Origin: Oligoflexaceae bacterium
Lineage (GTDB): Bacteria > Bdellovibrionota_B > Oligoflexia > Oligoflexales > Oligoflexaceae
Assembly (NCBI GenBank): GCA_947474445.1
Contig: CANJJY010000097.1
Span: 1-12,106, forward strand
DNA: 12,106 bases
Direction: 5' to 3'
The stretch's first letter is position 1. Every line of letters begins with the position of its first letter. The position numbers were made by a program, and so were the translations under genes. This document shows positions 6,197 to 12,106 of this stretch, one piece after another. The notes beneath the pieces are model-generated. The model made no database searches and was not told where the DNA came from. It saw nothing but the letters and a program-made list of their open reading frames with translations.

Positions 6197-7144
6197 ATGG
6201 TGCAATCAAACGTATTGTCTCAAAACTGGGCGCTGATACTCGGCGGATCCAGCGGCATGGGAATGGCCACTGCGAAAAAGCTCGCGGCGCACGGACTCAA
6301 TCTATTTATCGTCCACCGCGATCGTCGCGCTTCGATGAAAGCGATCGAAGCTAACTTCGATGAAATCCGTTCGCACGGAGTCCAGCTCGAAGCTTACAAC
6401 ATGGACGCTTTGAGTCGCGAAGGACGCCAAGGCATCCTTACAGCGATGGCTGATCGCCTCGGCGAAAGCAACGGAAAGGTTTCCCTTCTCCTGCACTCCA
6501 TCGCTCTCGGTAATCTCAAGTTGGCAGCCCCCAAGGCACGCCCTGACCAGGCGAAACCTCTCGATCAGCTCGCTGAAACGCTGAAGCTGGATCGCGATCA
6601 ACTGGAAAAAGGTTTGACTCAGCTGGTCGATGCCGGTCACGCAAATTTCGCGCCTCTGCTCGCCACTTCTTCTTACGACGACACCAATCTCTTGAACGAA
6701 GAAGATCTCTCGCAGACCATTTACAATATGGGCACGAGTCTTTTGTTTTGGGTTCAAGATCTGCATCAGCGCGGCATGTTCGCGGCTGACAGTCGCGTGT
6801 TGGGATTGACGTCGGAAGGCAACGAAGTAGCCTGGTACGGTTACGCTGCCGTTTCCGCCGCCAAGTGCGCCCTTGAATCCATCTCGCGGACGATTGCCCG
6901 CGAATATGCCGCACACGGGATCCGCTGCAACATCCTCCAACCTGGCATTACCGATACCCCGGCTCTGCGCTTGATTCCTGGCAGCGGTGCGATGAAGGCT
7001 CATGCCATCGATCGCAATCCCTTTGGTCGCCTCACGACGCCGGAAGATGTCGCGCGGGTGGTTTATTTGATGAGCCTGCCCGAAGCAGCTTGGATCAATG
7101 GATCCTTGATCCGCGTCGATGGCGGTGAAGCCATCAGCGGCTGA
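6197..7144 (+). CDS. Enoyl-ACP reductase-like SDR (FabI/FabL type)
   Basis: A 315-residue short-chain dehydrogenase. The nucleotide-binding motif GGSSGMG (16-22) is of classical SDR type, as in FabL or FabG. HSIAL (100-104) recalls the HSIAF of FabI. The active-site Tyr216 and Lys223 are six residues apart (YAAVSAAK), the spacing of FabI/FabL enoyl reductases rather than the Y-x3-K of ketoreductases such as FabG. NGSLIRVDGG closes the fold. The predicted role is the NAD(P)H-dependent last reduction in acyl-chain elongation on ACP. The protein is about 50 residues longer than usual, with extra charged helical sequence at roughly 108-165. ATG 6197 is chosen because AGGGGAG (6183-6189) lies seven bases upstream. 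It is the first gene of the six-gene operon. A ketoreductase or a different SDR role cannot be excluded. Confidence 0.8.
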   Translation: MVQSNVLSQNWALILGGSSGMGMATAKKLAAHGLNLFIVHRDRRASMKAIEANFDEIRSHGVQLEAYNMDALSREGRQGILTAMADRLGESNGKVSLLLHSIALGNLKLAAPKARPDQAKPLDQLAETLKLDRDQLEKGLTQLVDAGHANFAPLLATSSYDDTNLLNEEDLSQTIYNMGTSLLFWVQDLHQRGMFAADSRVLGLTSEGNEVAWYGYAAVSAAKCALESISRTIAREYAAHGIRCNILQPGITDTPALRLIPGSGAMKAHAIDRNPFGRLTTPEDVARVVYLMSLPEAAWINGSLIRVDGGEAISG

Positions 7145-7181
7145 GACCTCCGCTTAGAGTGATTCATTGACGAAGGTTTTT

Positions 7182-7667
7182 ATGGATTATCAGACCTTGA
7201 CGGCCGAGCAGAAGATAAAGAAGGTTTTGTCGCTGATACCGCAGCAAGACCCCTTCCGCTTTGTCGATGATATTTTTGAATTGGACTGTGACCGCGTTGC
7301 CGGGCAATATCGGTTCAAGTTAGACGAATGGTTCTATCGCGGTCATTTTCCAGGTCGGCCCGTGACGCCTGGCGTCATCCTCCTGGAAACGATGGCACAG
7401 ATAGGCATTGTAAGCTTGGCTCTGCACAATCTACTGGAAGATGGCAAGGATCCAAGTACCTATCTGACCCTGTTTCAAGACGCCCAGGTCGAATTTCTGC
7501 AGCCTATTTATCCGGGCGATACCGTGACGGTCAAAGCTGAAAAACAGCTTTGGCGCCGCGGTAAAATTAAAGCTAAGGTCGATCTTTACAAGGGCGAGAC
7601 CCTCGCGGCTTGCGGAATTTTGGCTGGTATGGGAGTAAAGGCACACGATGCAAACACCAACACTTAA
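7182..7667 (+). CDS. FabZ-like 3-hydroxyacyl-ACP dehydratase
   Basis: A 161-residue single hot-dog-domain protein. The active-site segment HFPGRPVTPGVILLETMAQ (55-73) carries the catalytic His55 and Glu69, 14 residues apart as in FabZ; FabA would have Asp at the second position. DPFRFVDD (23-30) matches the conserved FabZ start (YPFLLVDR). It should dehydrate 3-hydroxyacyl-ACP to trans-2-enoyl-ACP, the substrate of the SDR encoded upstream. The ATG at 7182 follows GAAGG (7172-7176) by five bases and is preferred over an in-frame TTG at 7167. It is slightly longer than typical FabZ at both ends. Its last 20 bases overlap the ketosynthase gene, indicating coupled translation. Confidence 0.88.
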   Translation: MDYQTLTAEQKIKKVLSLIPQQDPFRFVDDIFELDCDRVAGQYRFKLDEWFYRGHFPGRPVTPGVILLETMAQIGIVSLALHNLLEDGKDPSTYLTLFQDAQVEFLQPIYPGDTVTVKAEKQLWRRGKIKAKVDLYKGETLAACGILAGMGVKAHDANTNT

Positions 7668-8934
7668 ACGAGTTGTCGTCACCGGGCTCGGAGTCGTCGC
7701 TCCCAACGCGCGCAATACCGTAGAATTCACGGAATCTCTGCGTGGTATGCGCTCGGGGCTTCGCCATCTTCCCGTCTTGCAAGAACTCGGATTTGCATGC
7801 CAAGTCGGAGGGATTCCTCAAGACGTCGCCGCGATCGCCGAAAAACTTTTTTCCGAAGATCTGCGCTTCTCGATGAATGAAGCGATCACTTATGCGGCCA
7901 TGGCTTCGCTCGAAGCTTTTGCCGATGCTGGCCTCAAGCCTTTGCCAGCCGATGCAGACGAACCGATGTACGATACCGGAGCCATCATCGGCACGGGCAT
8001 AGGCGGTCTCGATACCTTCTCTGAAAAAGTCTATCCAGGTGTCGCGAGCAAACGCATCAAACGCCTCGGATCGAGCGTCGTCGAGCAGATCATGGGCAGC
8101 GGCGCCGCGGCGCGGGTCGGAGGTCTTCTCGGCCTTGGCAATCAAGTCTATAGCAATAGTTCGGCGTGCAATACAGGCACCGAAGCCATAGCTCTCGGCG
8201 TGCAAAGAATTCAGGCAGGTCTAGCGACGCGTATGCTCTGCGGGGGAACCGAAGGTTCAGATCCCCATATCTGGGCTGGTTTTGATTCCATGCGGGTGCT
8301 CAACCGCGGTCACAACGATAGACCGGAAGCGGCATCGCGCCCCTTGAGTGCGAGCGCCGGTGGCTTTATACCGGGTAGCGGCGCGGGCATCCTCGTCGTC
8401 GAAGAATTGGAATCCGCTCTGGCGCGCGGCGCGACGATCTATGCTGAAATCCTCGGCACCGCGATCAACTCGGGCGGCATGCGCGCGGGCGGTAGCATGA
8501 CGGCCCCTAGTCCGAAGAGCGTTCAACGCTGTATCCGTCAGGCTTTGATGGCGGCTTCGCTCAATCCCGATGCCATCGATTATATCAACGGTCACCTCAC
8601 CGCGACGATGGCCGATCCCTTGGAAGTGAAGAACTGGTCCGAGGCTCTCGAGCGCGGACCCGGACGCTTTCCCCTGATCAATTCGACCAAATCCATGATC
8701 GGCCATGCACTCGGTGGCGCCGGCGCCATCGAATCGGTCGCAACTTTGCTCCAGATGAAGCACGGTTTCGTTCATGGTTCGCGCAACTGCGAAGACTTTC
8801 ATCCGGACATCGCAGCCTTTGCGGCTCATGTCCCGCAACAAACCCGCAACGTTCCCATCTCCATCGCGGCCAAGGCTAGCTTTGGTTTTGGGGATGTGAA
8901 CAGCTGTATCATTTTCCAAACATGGGGTGCCTAA
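7648..8934 (+). CDS. Beta-ketoacyl-ACP synthase with variant active-site motifs
   Basis: A 428-residue ketosynthase of the FabF/FabB fold and length. The nucleophile is Cys174 in SSACNTGTEA. The two histidines are His316 in NGHLTAT and His353 in STKSMIGHALGGAGAIE, and Lys348 precedes the latter. It should condense an acyl group with malonyl-ACP, adding two carbons. Two motifs differ from housekeeping FabF: HLTAT instead of HGTST, and SFGFGDVNS (411-419) instead of SFGFGGTN. All catalytic residues are nevertheless present, so it is more likely an active member of a separate clade than a chain-length factor. It overlaps the dehydratase gene by 20 bases, and its stop (TAATG) shares a base with the ACP start. 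AAAGG (7637-7641) lies six bases before the ATG. Confidence 0.9.
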   Translation: MQTPTLKRVVVTGLGVVAPNARNTVEFTESLRGMRSGLRHLPVLQELGFACQVGGIPQDVAAIAEKLFSEDLRFSMNEAITYAAMASLEAFADAGLKPLPADADEPMYDTGAIIGTGIGGLDTFSEKVYPGVASKRIKRLGSSVVEQIMGSGAAARVGGLLGLGNQVYSNSSACNTGTEAIALGVQRIQAGLATRMLCGGTEGSDPHIWAGFDSMRVLNRGHNDRPEAASRPLSASAGGFIPGSGAGILVVEELESALARGATIYAEILGTAINSGGMRAGGSMTAPSPKSVQRCIRQALMAASLNPDAIDYINGHLTATMADPLEVKNWSEALERGPGRFPLINSTKSMIGHALGGAGAIESVATLLQMKHGFVHGSRNCEDFHPDIAAFAAHVPQQTRNVPISIAAKASFGFGDVNSCIIFQTWGA

Positions 8935-9182
8935 TGGAACAGTCAGAAATCTACTCGAACGTCGTCCGTATCATCAGCAAACATGCCAAGAACGAAGAAG
9001 CGCTGAAGACCCTCAACACTGAGACGCATATCATCAATGATCTGCAAGTTAACTCAGCTCGTTTGGTCGACATCGTTCTCGATTTTGAAGATACCTTCAA
9101 TCTCGAAATCAGCGATGATGATGCAGACCGTATCAGTACGATCGGCGACGCAGTGAAACTCGTCAAAGATCTCATGCACTGA
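8934..9182 (+). CDS. Acyl carrier protein
   Basis: An 82-residue acidic protein with the ACP pattern. Ser41 in DLQVNSARLVDIVLDFED (36-53) is the expected phosphopantetheine site, and FNLEIS followed by DDDADRISTIGDAV gives the usual helix III region. The serine context is NSA instead of the common DSL, a sign of a specialised carrier rather than the main AcpP. The ATG at 8934 overlaps the ketosynthase stop codon by one base (TAATG), so translation is probably coupled; an upstream in-frame ATG at 8922 has no ribosome-binding site. It would carry the growing chain for the three enzymes upstream and be activated by the phosphopantetheinyl transferase at the end of the operon. Confidence 0.9.
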   Translation: MEQSEIYSNVVRIISKHAKNEEALKTLNTETHIINDLQVNSARLVDIVLDFEDTFNLEISDDDADRISTIGDAVKLVKDLMH

Positions 9183-9187
9183 TTCCT

Positions 9188-9937
9188 GTGGATCAAATAA
9201 AAAAGCGACATCGACTATCGTTGCGACTGCAGAGGTTTTGGGCTTACTTGAATCTTATATGGTTCGGTCCCTGCTTTATACTTCTGCTGCGTTGTCTAGG
9301 CAGCTACAGCTGTCCTGAACGGGATGTCGTCCGTCGTAGACTGGAGCACCTGCTCAATGCGGAGCAGGGCCGTCCCCTTCTCATCTGCGCAAATCATCTG
9401 ACCATGATCGACTCGATGCTCCTCACGTGGCTCCTCTTTGATTTTAAGACTCTCCTCCTCCATTTTCATCGCTTCCCATGGAACGTACCTGAATTGCAGA
9501 ATTTCGGTGGCAATATCCTGCTGCGCATCATGTGCTATCTCGGCAAATGCGTTTACATCGAAAGGCAAGGATCCGCCGAAGCCCGCCGCCTATCTTGGCA
9601 AAAGGTGAGCTATCTCAATGCGATAGGTGAAACGCTTTGCATTTTTCCCGAAGGCGGTCGTTCGCGGACGGGGCGACTCGCGCGCGAGAATACTGTCTAC
9701 GGCGTCGGGCAATTGATCCAGGACAATCCTCGGACTCTAGTCTTGGGCGTTTATCTGCGCGGTTTTGAACAGAAGAATTACAGTTTTTTCCCACGTCGGG
9801 GCGAACGCTTCTTTCTCGATTTCAGAACCTGCGAGAGCCCCATTCAGGGCGGTCGCCGTGGTCAGAGGGACCTGACCCTTCATATCATGGATCAGCTCGA
9901 AGCTATGGAGCGCGATTACCTTGCGACTCGGCAATGA
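9188..9937 (+). CDS. PlsC-type lysophospholipid/acyl acyltransferase
   Basis: A 249-residue protein of the 1-acylglycerol-3-phosphate acyltransferase superfamily. Motif I is NHLTMID (69-75, His70 and Asp75), and the substrate-phosphate motif is FPEGGRSRTG (153-162). A hydrophobic segment at about 18-37 should anchor it to the inner membrane, facing the cytoplasm. Such enzymes move an acyl group from ACP or CoA to a lysolipid or another acceptor. Located next to the ACP gene, it could release the product of this operon directly into a lipid. The start is a GTG at 9188, five bases after the ACP stop, with no clear Shine-Dalgarno, so coupled translation is likely. The acceptor cannot be read from the sequence, and other acyltransferases of this fold act on ornithine lipids or lipid A. 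Confidence 0.88.
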   Translation: MDQIKKRHRLSLRLQRFWAYLNLIWFGPCFILLLRCLGSYSCPERDVVRRRLEHLLNAEQGRPLLICANHLTMIDSMLLTWLLFDFKTLLLHFHRFPWNVPELQNFGGNILLRIMCYLGKCVYIERQGSAEARRLSWQKVSYLNAIGETLCIFPEGGRSRTGRLARENTVYGVGQLIQDNPRTLVLGVYLRGFEQKNYSFFPRRGERFFLDFRTCESPIQGGRRGQRDLTLHIMDQLEAMERDYLATRQ

Positions 9938-10523
9938 CATCGTCGATCTTCAGGCGGCTCGCGGCGAACATCCTCGATTTGCGGCTCGTATTCTCGCTCC
10001 ACAGGAAGCTCAAAACTTTGCCGCCCGCGGTAGCCCTCCAGCCCTTCTCTGGAGCTACTGGGCTGCAAAGGAAGCTGCCTATAAAGCCTATAGCCAGCTG
10101 AAACCCACCAGTTTTTCTCCGAGCCTTTGGCTCGTCAGCGAAGAGTTCGATACCGTGAGCTTTGACGGCGAAATTTTATCTCTGCGGCTTAAGCAGGCCG
10201 AAGATTTGATCATCGCCACTGTCACCGATCAACCCTGGGAACACATCTATCAAGCCGAAGCTGTTTTCTTCACCGAACCCACTCCTGGGGATCAGAAGGC
10301 CGAGGCGCGCCGGCTGCTCCTCGGAATGGCTGCGAGCTATCTCGGCGTCACAGGTGATCGCTTGCAACTCCAAAAAACTCAGGGTATCCCCGAGCTGATG
10401 TTGGACGGCCAGCGTCTCTCTGTCAGCCTCAGCCACCACGGTCGCTTCGTAGCTGCTGCTCTGCACATTCCTCCTGATTTGCTCGCCCATCCTTCCGGCC
10501 TCGATACAATAAGCAATGATTAG
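9921..10523 (+). CDS. 4'-phosphopantetheinyl transferase
   Basis: A 200-residue protein with the superfamily motifs: GNDIVDL (4-10, magnesium ligand Asp6), SYWAAKEAAYKAY (45-57, with Lys50 and Glu51 of the W-x2-KEA motif) and a C-terminal SLSHHGRFVAAALHI (169-183). It transfers phosphopantetheine from CoA to the conserved serine of a carrier protein. The length lies between AcpS (about 125) and Sfp (about 230). The most probable start is TTG at 9921, ten bases after GGAG (9907-9910), because GNDIVDL normally lies right at the N-terminus. It overlaps the acyltransferase gene by 17 bases. Its presence in the operon implies that the ACP encoded here is its client. It is the last gene of the group, followed by a 109-bp gap in which I saw no convincing terminator. 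Confidence 0.88.
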   Translation: MRLGNDIVDLQAARGEHPRFAARILAPQEAQNFAARGSPPALLWSYWAAKEAAYKAYSQLKPTSFSPSLWLVSEEFDTVSFDGEILSLRLKQAEDLIIATVTDQPWEHIYQAEAVFFTEPTPGDQKAEARRLLLGMAASYLGVTGDRLQLQKTQGIPELMLDGQRLSVSLSHHGRFVAAALHIPPDLLAHPSGLDTISND

Positions 10524-10632
10524 ACGGTCTGCTCGTGTTCATGCGATAGTTGGGCTCAAAGACCACTAGGGAACGGTGACTTCTGCTCGCTCAGGCTGCC
10601 GTCCAAACTCTCATATGGTATAGGAGTTTTTC

Positions 10633-11424
10633 ATGACTGCTCTCGTCGTCACGAACATTCAAGGCCCCATTCTAGAACTCGTTCTCAATCGCCCTGAAAA
10701 ACGCAATGCTCTCTCGATCGAACTGTGCCGACAGCTCGACGCTGCCATCACCCTCGCCGCAAAAACCGCCAGTTTGCGCTGTGTGATCATACGCGGCGAA
10801 GGCGCTTCGTTTTCGGCCGGCATCGACGTCAATGCCTTTATGGAGCTTAAGGAAATCTATGGCGACCATTGGACGCAAAGAGGCCGGATGATAGGCGCCG
10901 ATATTCAAGCTACTTTGAATCGTTTGGAGCGCTTAGAGTTACCGACGATCGCCCTCCTCCAAGGGCACTGCCTCGGGATGGGTCTCGAGCTGGCTCTCGC
11001 CTGTGATTTTCGCATCGCAGCGTCGGATACCAAACTCGGTTTACCAGAAGTTCTCCTCGGTCTCATCCCTGATGTCGGTGGGACGACGCGTCTCACCCGC
11101 GTGCTCGGGCCGGCGCGCGCCAAGGAATTGATCCTGACCGGTCGCACCATCTTCACCGAACAAGCGGATCGCTGGGGACTCGTCAATCGTGTAGTCGCCG
11201 TCGATGACCTGCTCAAAGCCGGCCACGAGCTGGCTGAAGAGCTCAGTCGCGCCGCTCCCTTAGCCATCGGCATGGCCAAACGCGTGATCGATGGACTCAG
11301 TGACAACGAGAGAGGCTTGCAGCTGGAAGGCTGGGCTCAGACGCAGCTTTATGCCACGGAAGATTTTCAGAATGCCGTGCGCGCTTTTGCTGAGAAGAGA
11401 AAAGTTGAGTTCAAAGGCCGTTGA
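10633..11424 (+). CDS. Enoyl-CoA hydratase/isomerase (crotonase family)
   Basis: A 263-residue crotonase of standard length. NRPEKRNALS (19-28) is the N-terminal signature. SAGIDVNAF (61-69) forms one side of the oxyanion hole. HCLGMGLELALACDFRIAA (112-130) carries Glu119, and GLPEVLLGLIPDVGGTTRL (136-154) carries Glu139, so both glutamates of enoyl-CoA hydratase are present. It should hydrate trans-2-enoyl-CoA in beta-oxidation or a related degradative route; isomerase activity is possible because the family is broad. AGGAG (10622-10626) lies six bases before the ATG. The 109-bp gap and its own ribosome-binding site suggest it is separate from the ACP operon, although read-through is possible. 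It converges on the FadN-like gene. Confidence 0.9.
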   Translation: MTALVVTNIQGPILELVLNRPEKRNALSIELCRQLDAAITLAAKTASLRCVIIRGEGASFSAGIDVNAFMELKEIYGDHWTQRGRMIGADIQATLNRLERLELPTIALLQGHCLGMGLELALACDFRIAASDTKLGLPEVLLGLIPDVGGTTRLTRVLGPARAKELILTGRTIFTEQADRWGLVNRVVAVDDLLKAGHELAEELSRAAPLAIGMAKRVIDGLSDNERGLQLEGWAQTQLYATEDFQNAVRAFAEKRKVEFKGR

Positions 11425-11435
11425 TCGACGAAGAA

Positions 11436-11469
11436 AAGCCGGGGCCCTTCAGGCGAAGGACCCCGACTT
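11436..11469. terminator. Imperfect hairpin terminator between convergent genes
   Basis: AAG-C-CGGGG-C-CCTTC (11436-11450) pairs with GAAGG-A-CCCCG-A-CTT (11455-11469), leaving two single-base mismatches and the loop AGGC. On the minus strand the stem is followed by CTTTTCTTC, a reasonable U-tract for the FadN-like gene. The plus-strand tail is less T-rich, so termination there may be weaker. Confidence 0.75.
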
Positions 11470-11476
11470 GAGACCT

Positions 11477-12106
11477 TTAATTCTTCAAGGGCCGCTTGGT
11501 GGCCAGCATCGCTTTAAGACGATCGAAGGTCTTAGGCGTCTGACAGAGCTCTAAGAAGAGATCTTTCTCCAGGTCGAGAAATCCCTGCTCACTGACCAGC
11601 GTGCCCGCGGGTACGCGGCCACCACAGATCACTGTCGCTACCTGACGCGCGATCAAGGCGTCGTGCTGCGACAAGGATTTTTGTTCCAAGCCAGCCGCCA
11701 GCTGCGCTTCGAAACGATCCAAACCCGCTTGACCGACGACGGCCACCGGCTTTTCAAGCGTGAGAGGCCGGAAGTTTTCCGCGTGATAAAGAGCGGTTTG
11801 CTTGGCACGATGAACGACGTGCTCTTTGGACAAAACCACTTCGGCCTGCGCCTGTGCGCAAAGTCCTAAATCAATCGCTTCAAAGCCCGAGGAAGCCGTA
11901 CGGGCCGTGCGAATCAGATCAAAAGCCGACTGGAGAAAGGGAAAAGGATCGGCGCCGACGCCCTGAGCAGCCCTTGCATAGGCTCGCAGCGCTAATTCCT
12001 TGGTCCCTCCCCCTGCAGGGATGAGACCGATGTTAGCTTCGACCAATCCCATCGTTGTTTCCGCCGCAAGCACCTGATACCGGGTATGCAGCATCAATTC
12101 ACAGGC
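11477..12106 (-). CDS. 3-hydroxyacyl-CoA dehydrogenase/enoyl-CoA hydratase, C-terminal part
   Basis: The open frame continues past the right edge of the window (its first visible residues are ACELML), leaving 209 C-terminal residues. The segment TTMGLVEANIGLIPAGGGTKE (one residue longer than most written forms of the motif, at about 18-38) is characteristic of the crotonase part of FadN-type proteins, where the hydratase domain follows the dehydrogenase domain. The CEL near the edge supplies the first catalytic Glu and the GLVEAN the second. The helical remainder to the C-terminus fits FadN and not the E. coli FadB order, in which the hydratase comes first. The complete protein would catalyse the two middle steps of fatty-acid beta-oxidation. 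A thiolase and an acyl-CoA dehydrogenase would be expected nearby but are not in view. The minus-strand transcript ends at the hairpin at 11436-11469. Confidence 0.82.
   Translation of the reverse strand, partial: ACELMLHTRYQVLAAETTMGLVEANIGLIPAGGGTKELALRAYARAAQGVGADPFPFLQSAFDLIRTARTASSGFEAIDLGLCAQAQAEVVLSKEHVVHRAKQTALYHAENFRPLTLEKPVAVVGQAGLDRFEAQLAAGLEQKSLSQHDALIARQVATVICGGRVPAGTLVSEQGFLDLEKDLFLELCQTPKTFDRLKAMLATKRPLKN

Noticed and set aside
6085..6354. Open frames starting at 6085 and 6092 upstream of the SDR
   Set aside because: The frame from 6085 is an overlapping shadow. The one from 6092 is an upstream extension of the SDR without a ribosome-binding site, whereas AGGGGAG is correctly placed before the ATG at 6197.
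6302..7003. Minus-strand open frame of 233 codons opposite the SDR
   Set aside because: It is antisense to a gene with clear SDR motifs and shows no family resemblance, so it is a shadow of that coding bias.
1..12106. CRISPR arrays, insertion sequences, integrase or toxin-antitoxin genes
   Set aside because: I found no regularly spaced repeats, terminal inverted repeats with a transposase, or matching protein motifs; codon use and gene packing look uniform.

Overview
The window looks like a chromosomal segment from a Gram-negative bacterium of moderate GC content. Two proteins carry lipoprotein signal peptides, one has a Sec-type export signal, and genes are tightly packed with mostly clear Shine-Dalgarno sites. 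The mix of a lipid-anchored GH6 cellulase, an FadN-type beta-oxidation protein and divergent infC and prs genes would fit a deltaproteobacterial or Oligoflexia/Bdellovibrionota-like lineage. That placement is a guess from gene content, not a demonstrated fact.

Left part (1-4330): the 5' end of a lipoprotein gene runs off the left edge on the minus strand. Next come a cysteine-cluster protein (minus), a small unknown protein (plus), and then a plus-strand group: a translation initiation factor IF3 homologue with a TTG start behind a long, apparently structured leader, a small secreted protein of unknown function, and a ribose-phosphate pyrophosphokinase homologue. The IF3 and Prs proteins are recognisable but both depart from the textbook motifs, and infC is not followed by rpmI-rplT. 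A perfect 14-bp hairpin ends the prs transcript and probably also the convergent cellulase transcript.

Middle (4353-6196): a lipid-anchored GH6 glycosidase with an extra N-terminal module is transcribed on the minus strand. It is separated from the next operon by a 446-bp divergent region holding a good sigma70-type promoter for the glycosidase and two inverted repeats.

Right part (6197-10523): six tightly linked plus-strand genes encode an enoyl-ACP-reductase-like SDR, a FabZ-like dehydratase, a ketosynthase, an acyl carrier protein, a PlsC-type acyltransferase and a phosphopantetheinyl transferase. Several overlap or touch. Together they look like a self-contained mini type II fatty-acid or polyketide system with its own carrier, its own carrier-activating enzyme and an acyltransferase for off-loading onto a lipid. 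A ketoreductase, a malonyl transferase and a thioesterase are absent. The ketosynthase has unusual active-site motifs (HLTAT for HGTST, GFGD for GFGG). This is the most interesting system in the window.

Right end (10633-12106): an enoyl-CoA hydratase with its own ribosome-binding site converges, across an imperfect hairpin terminator, on the C-terminal part of an FadN-type 3-hydroxyacyl-CoA dehydrogenase/enoyl-CoA hydratase that runs off the right edge.
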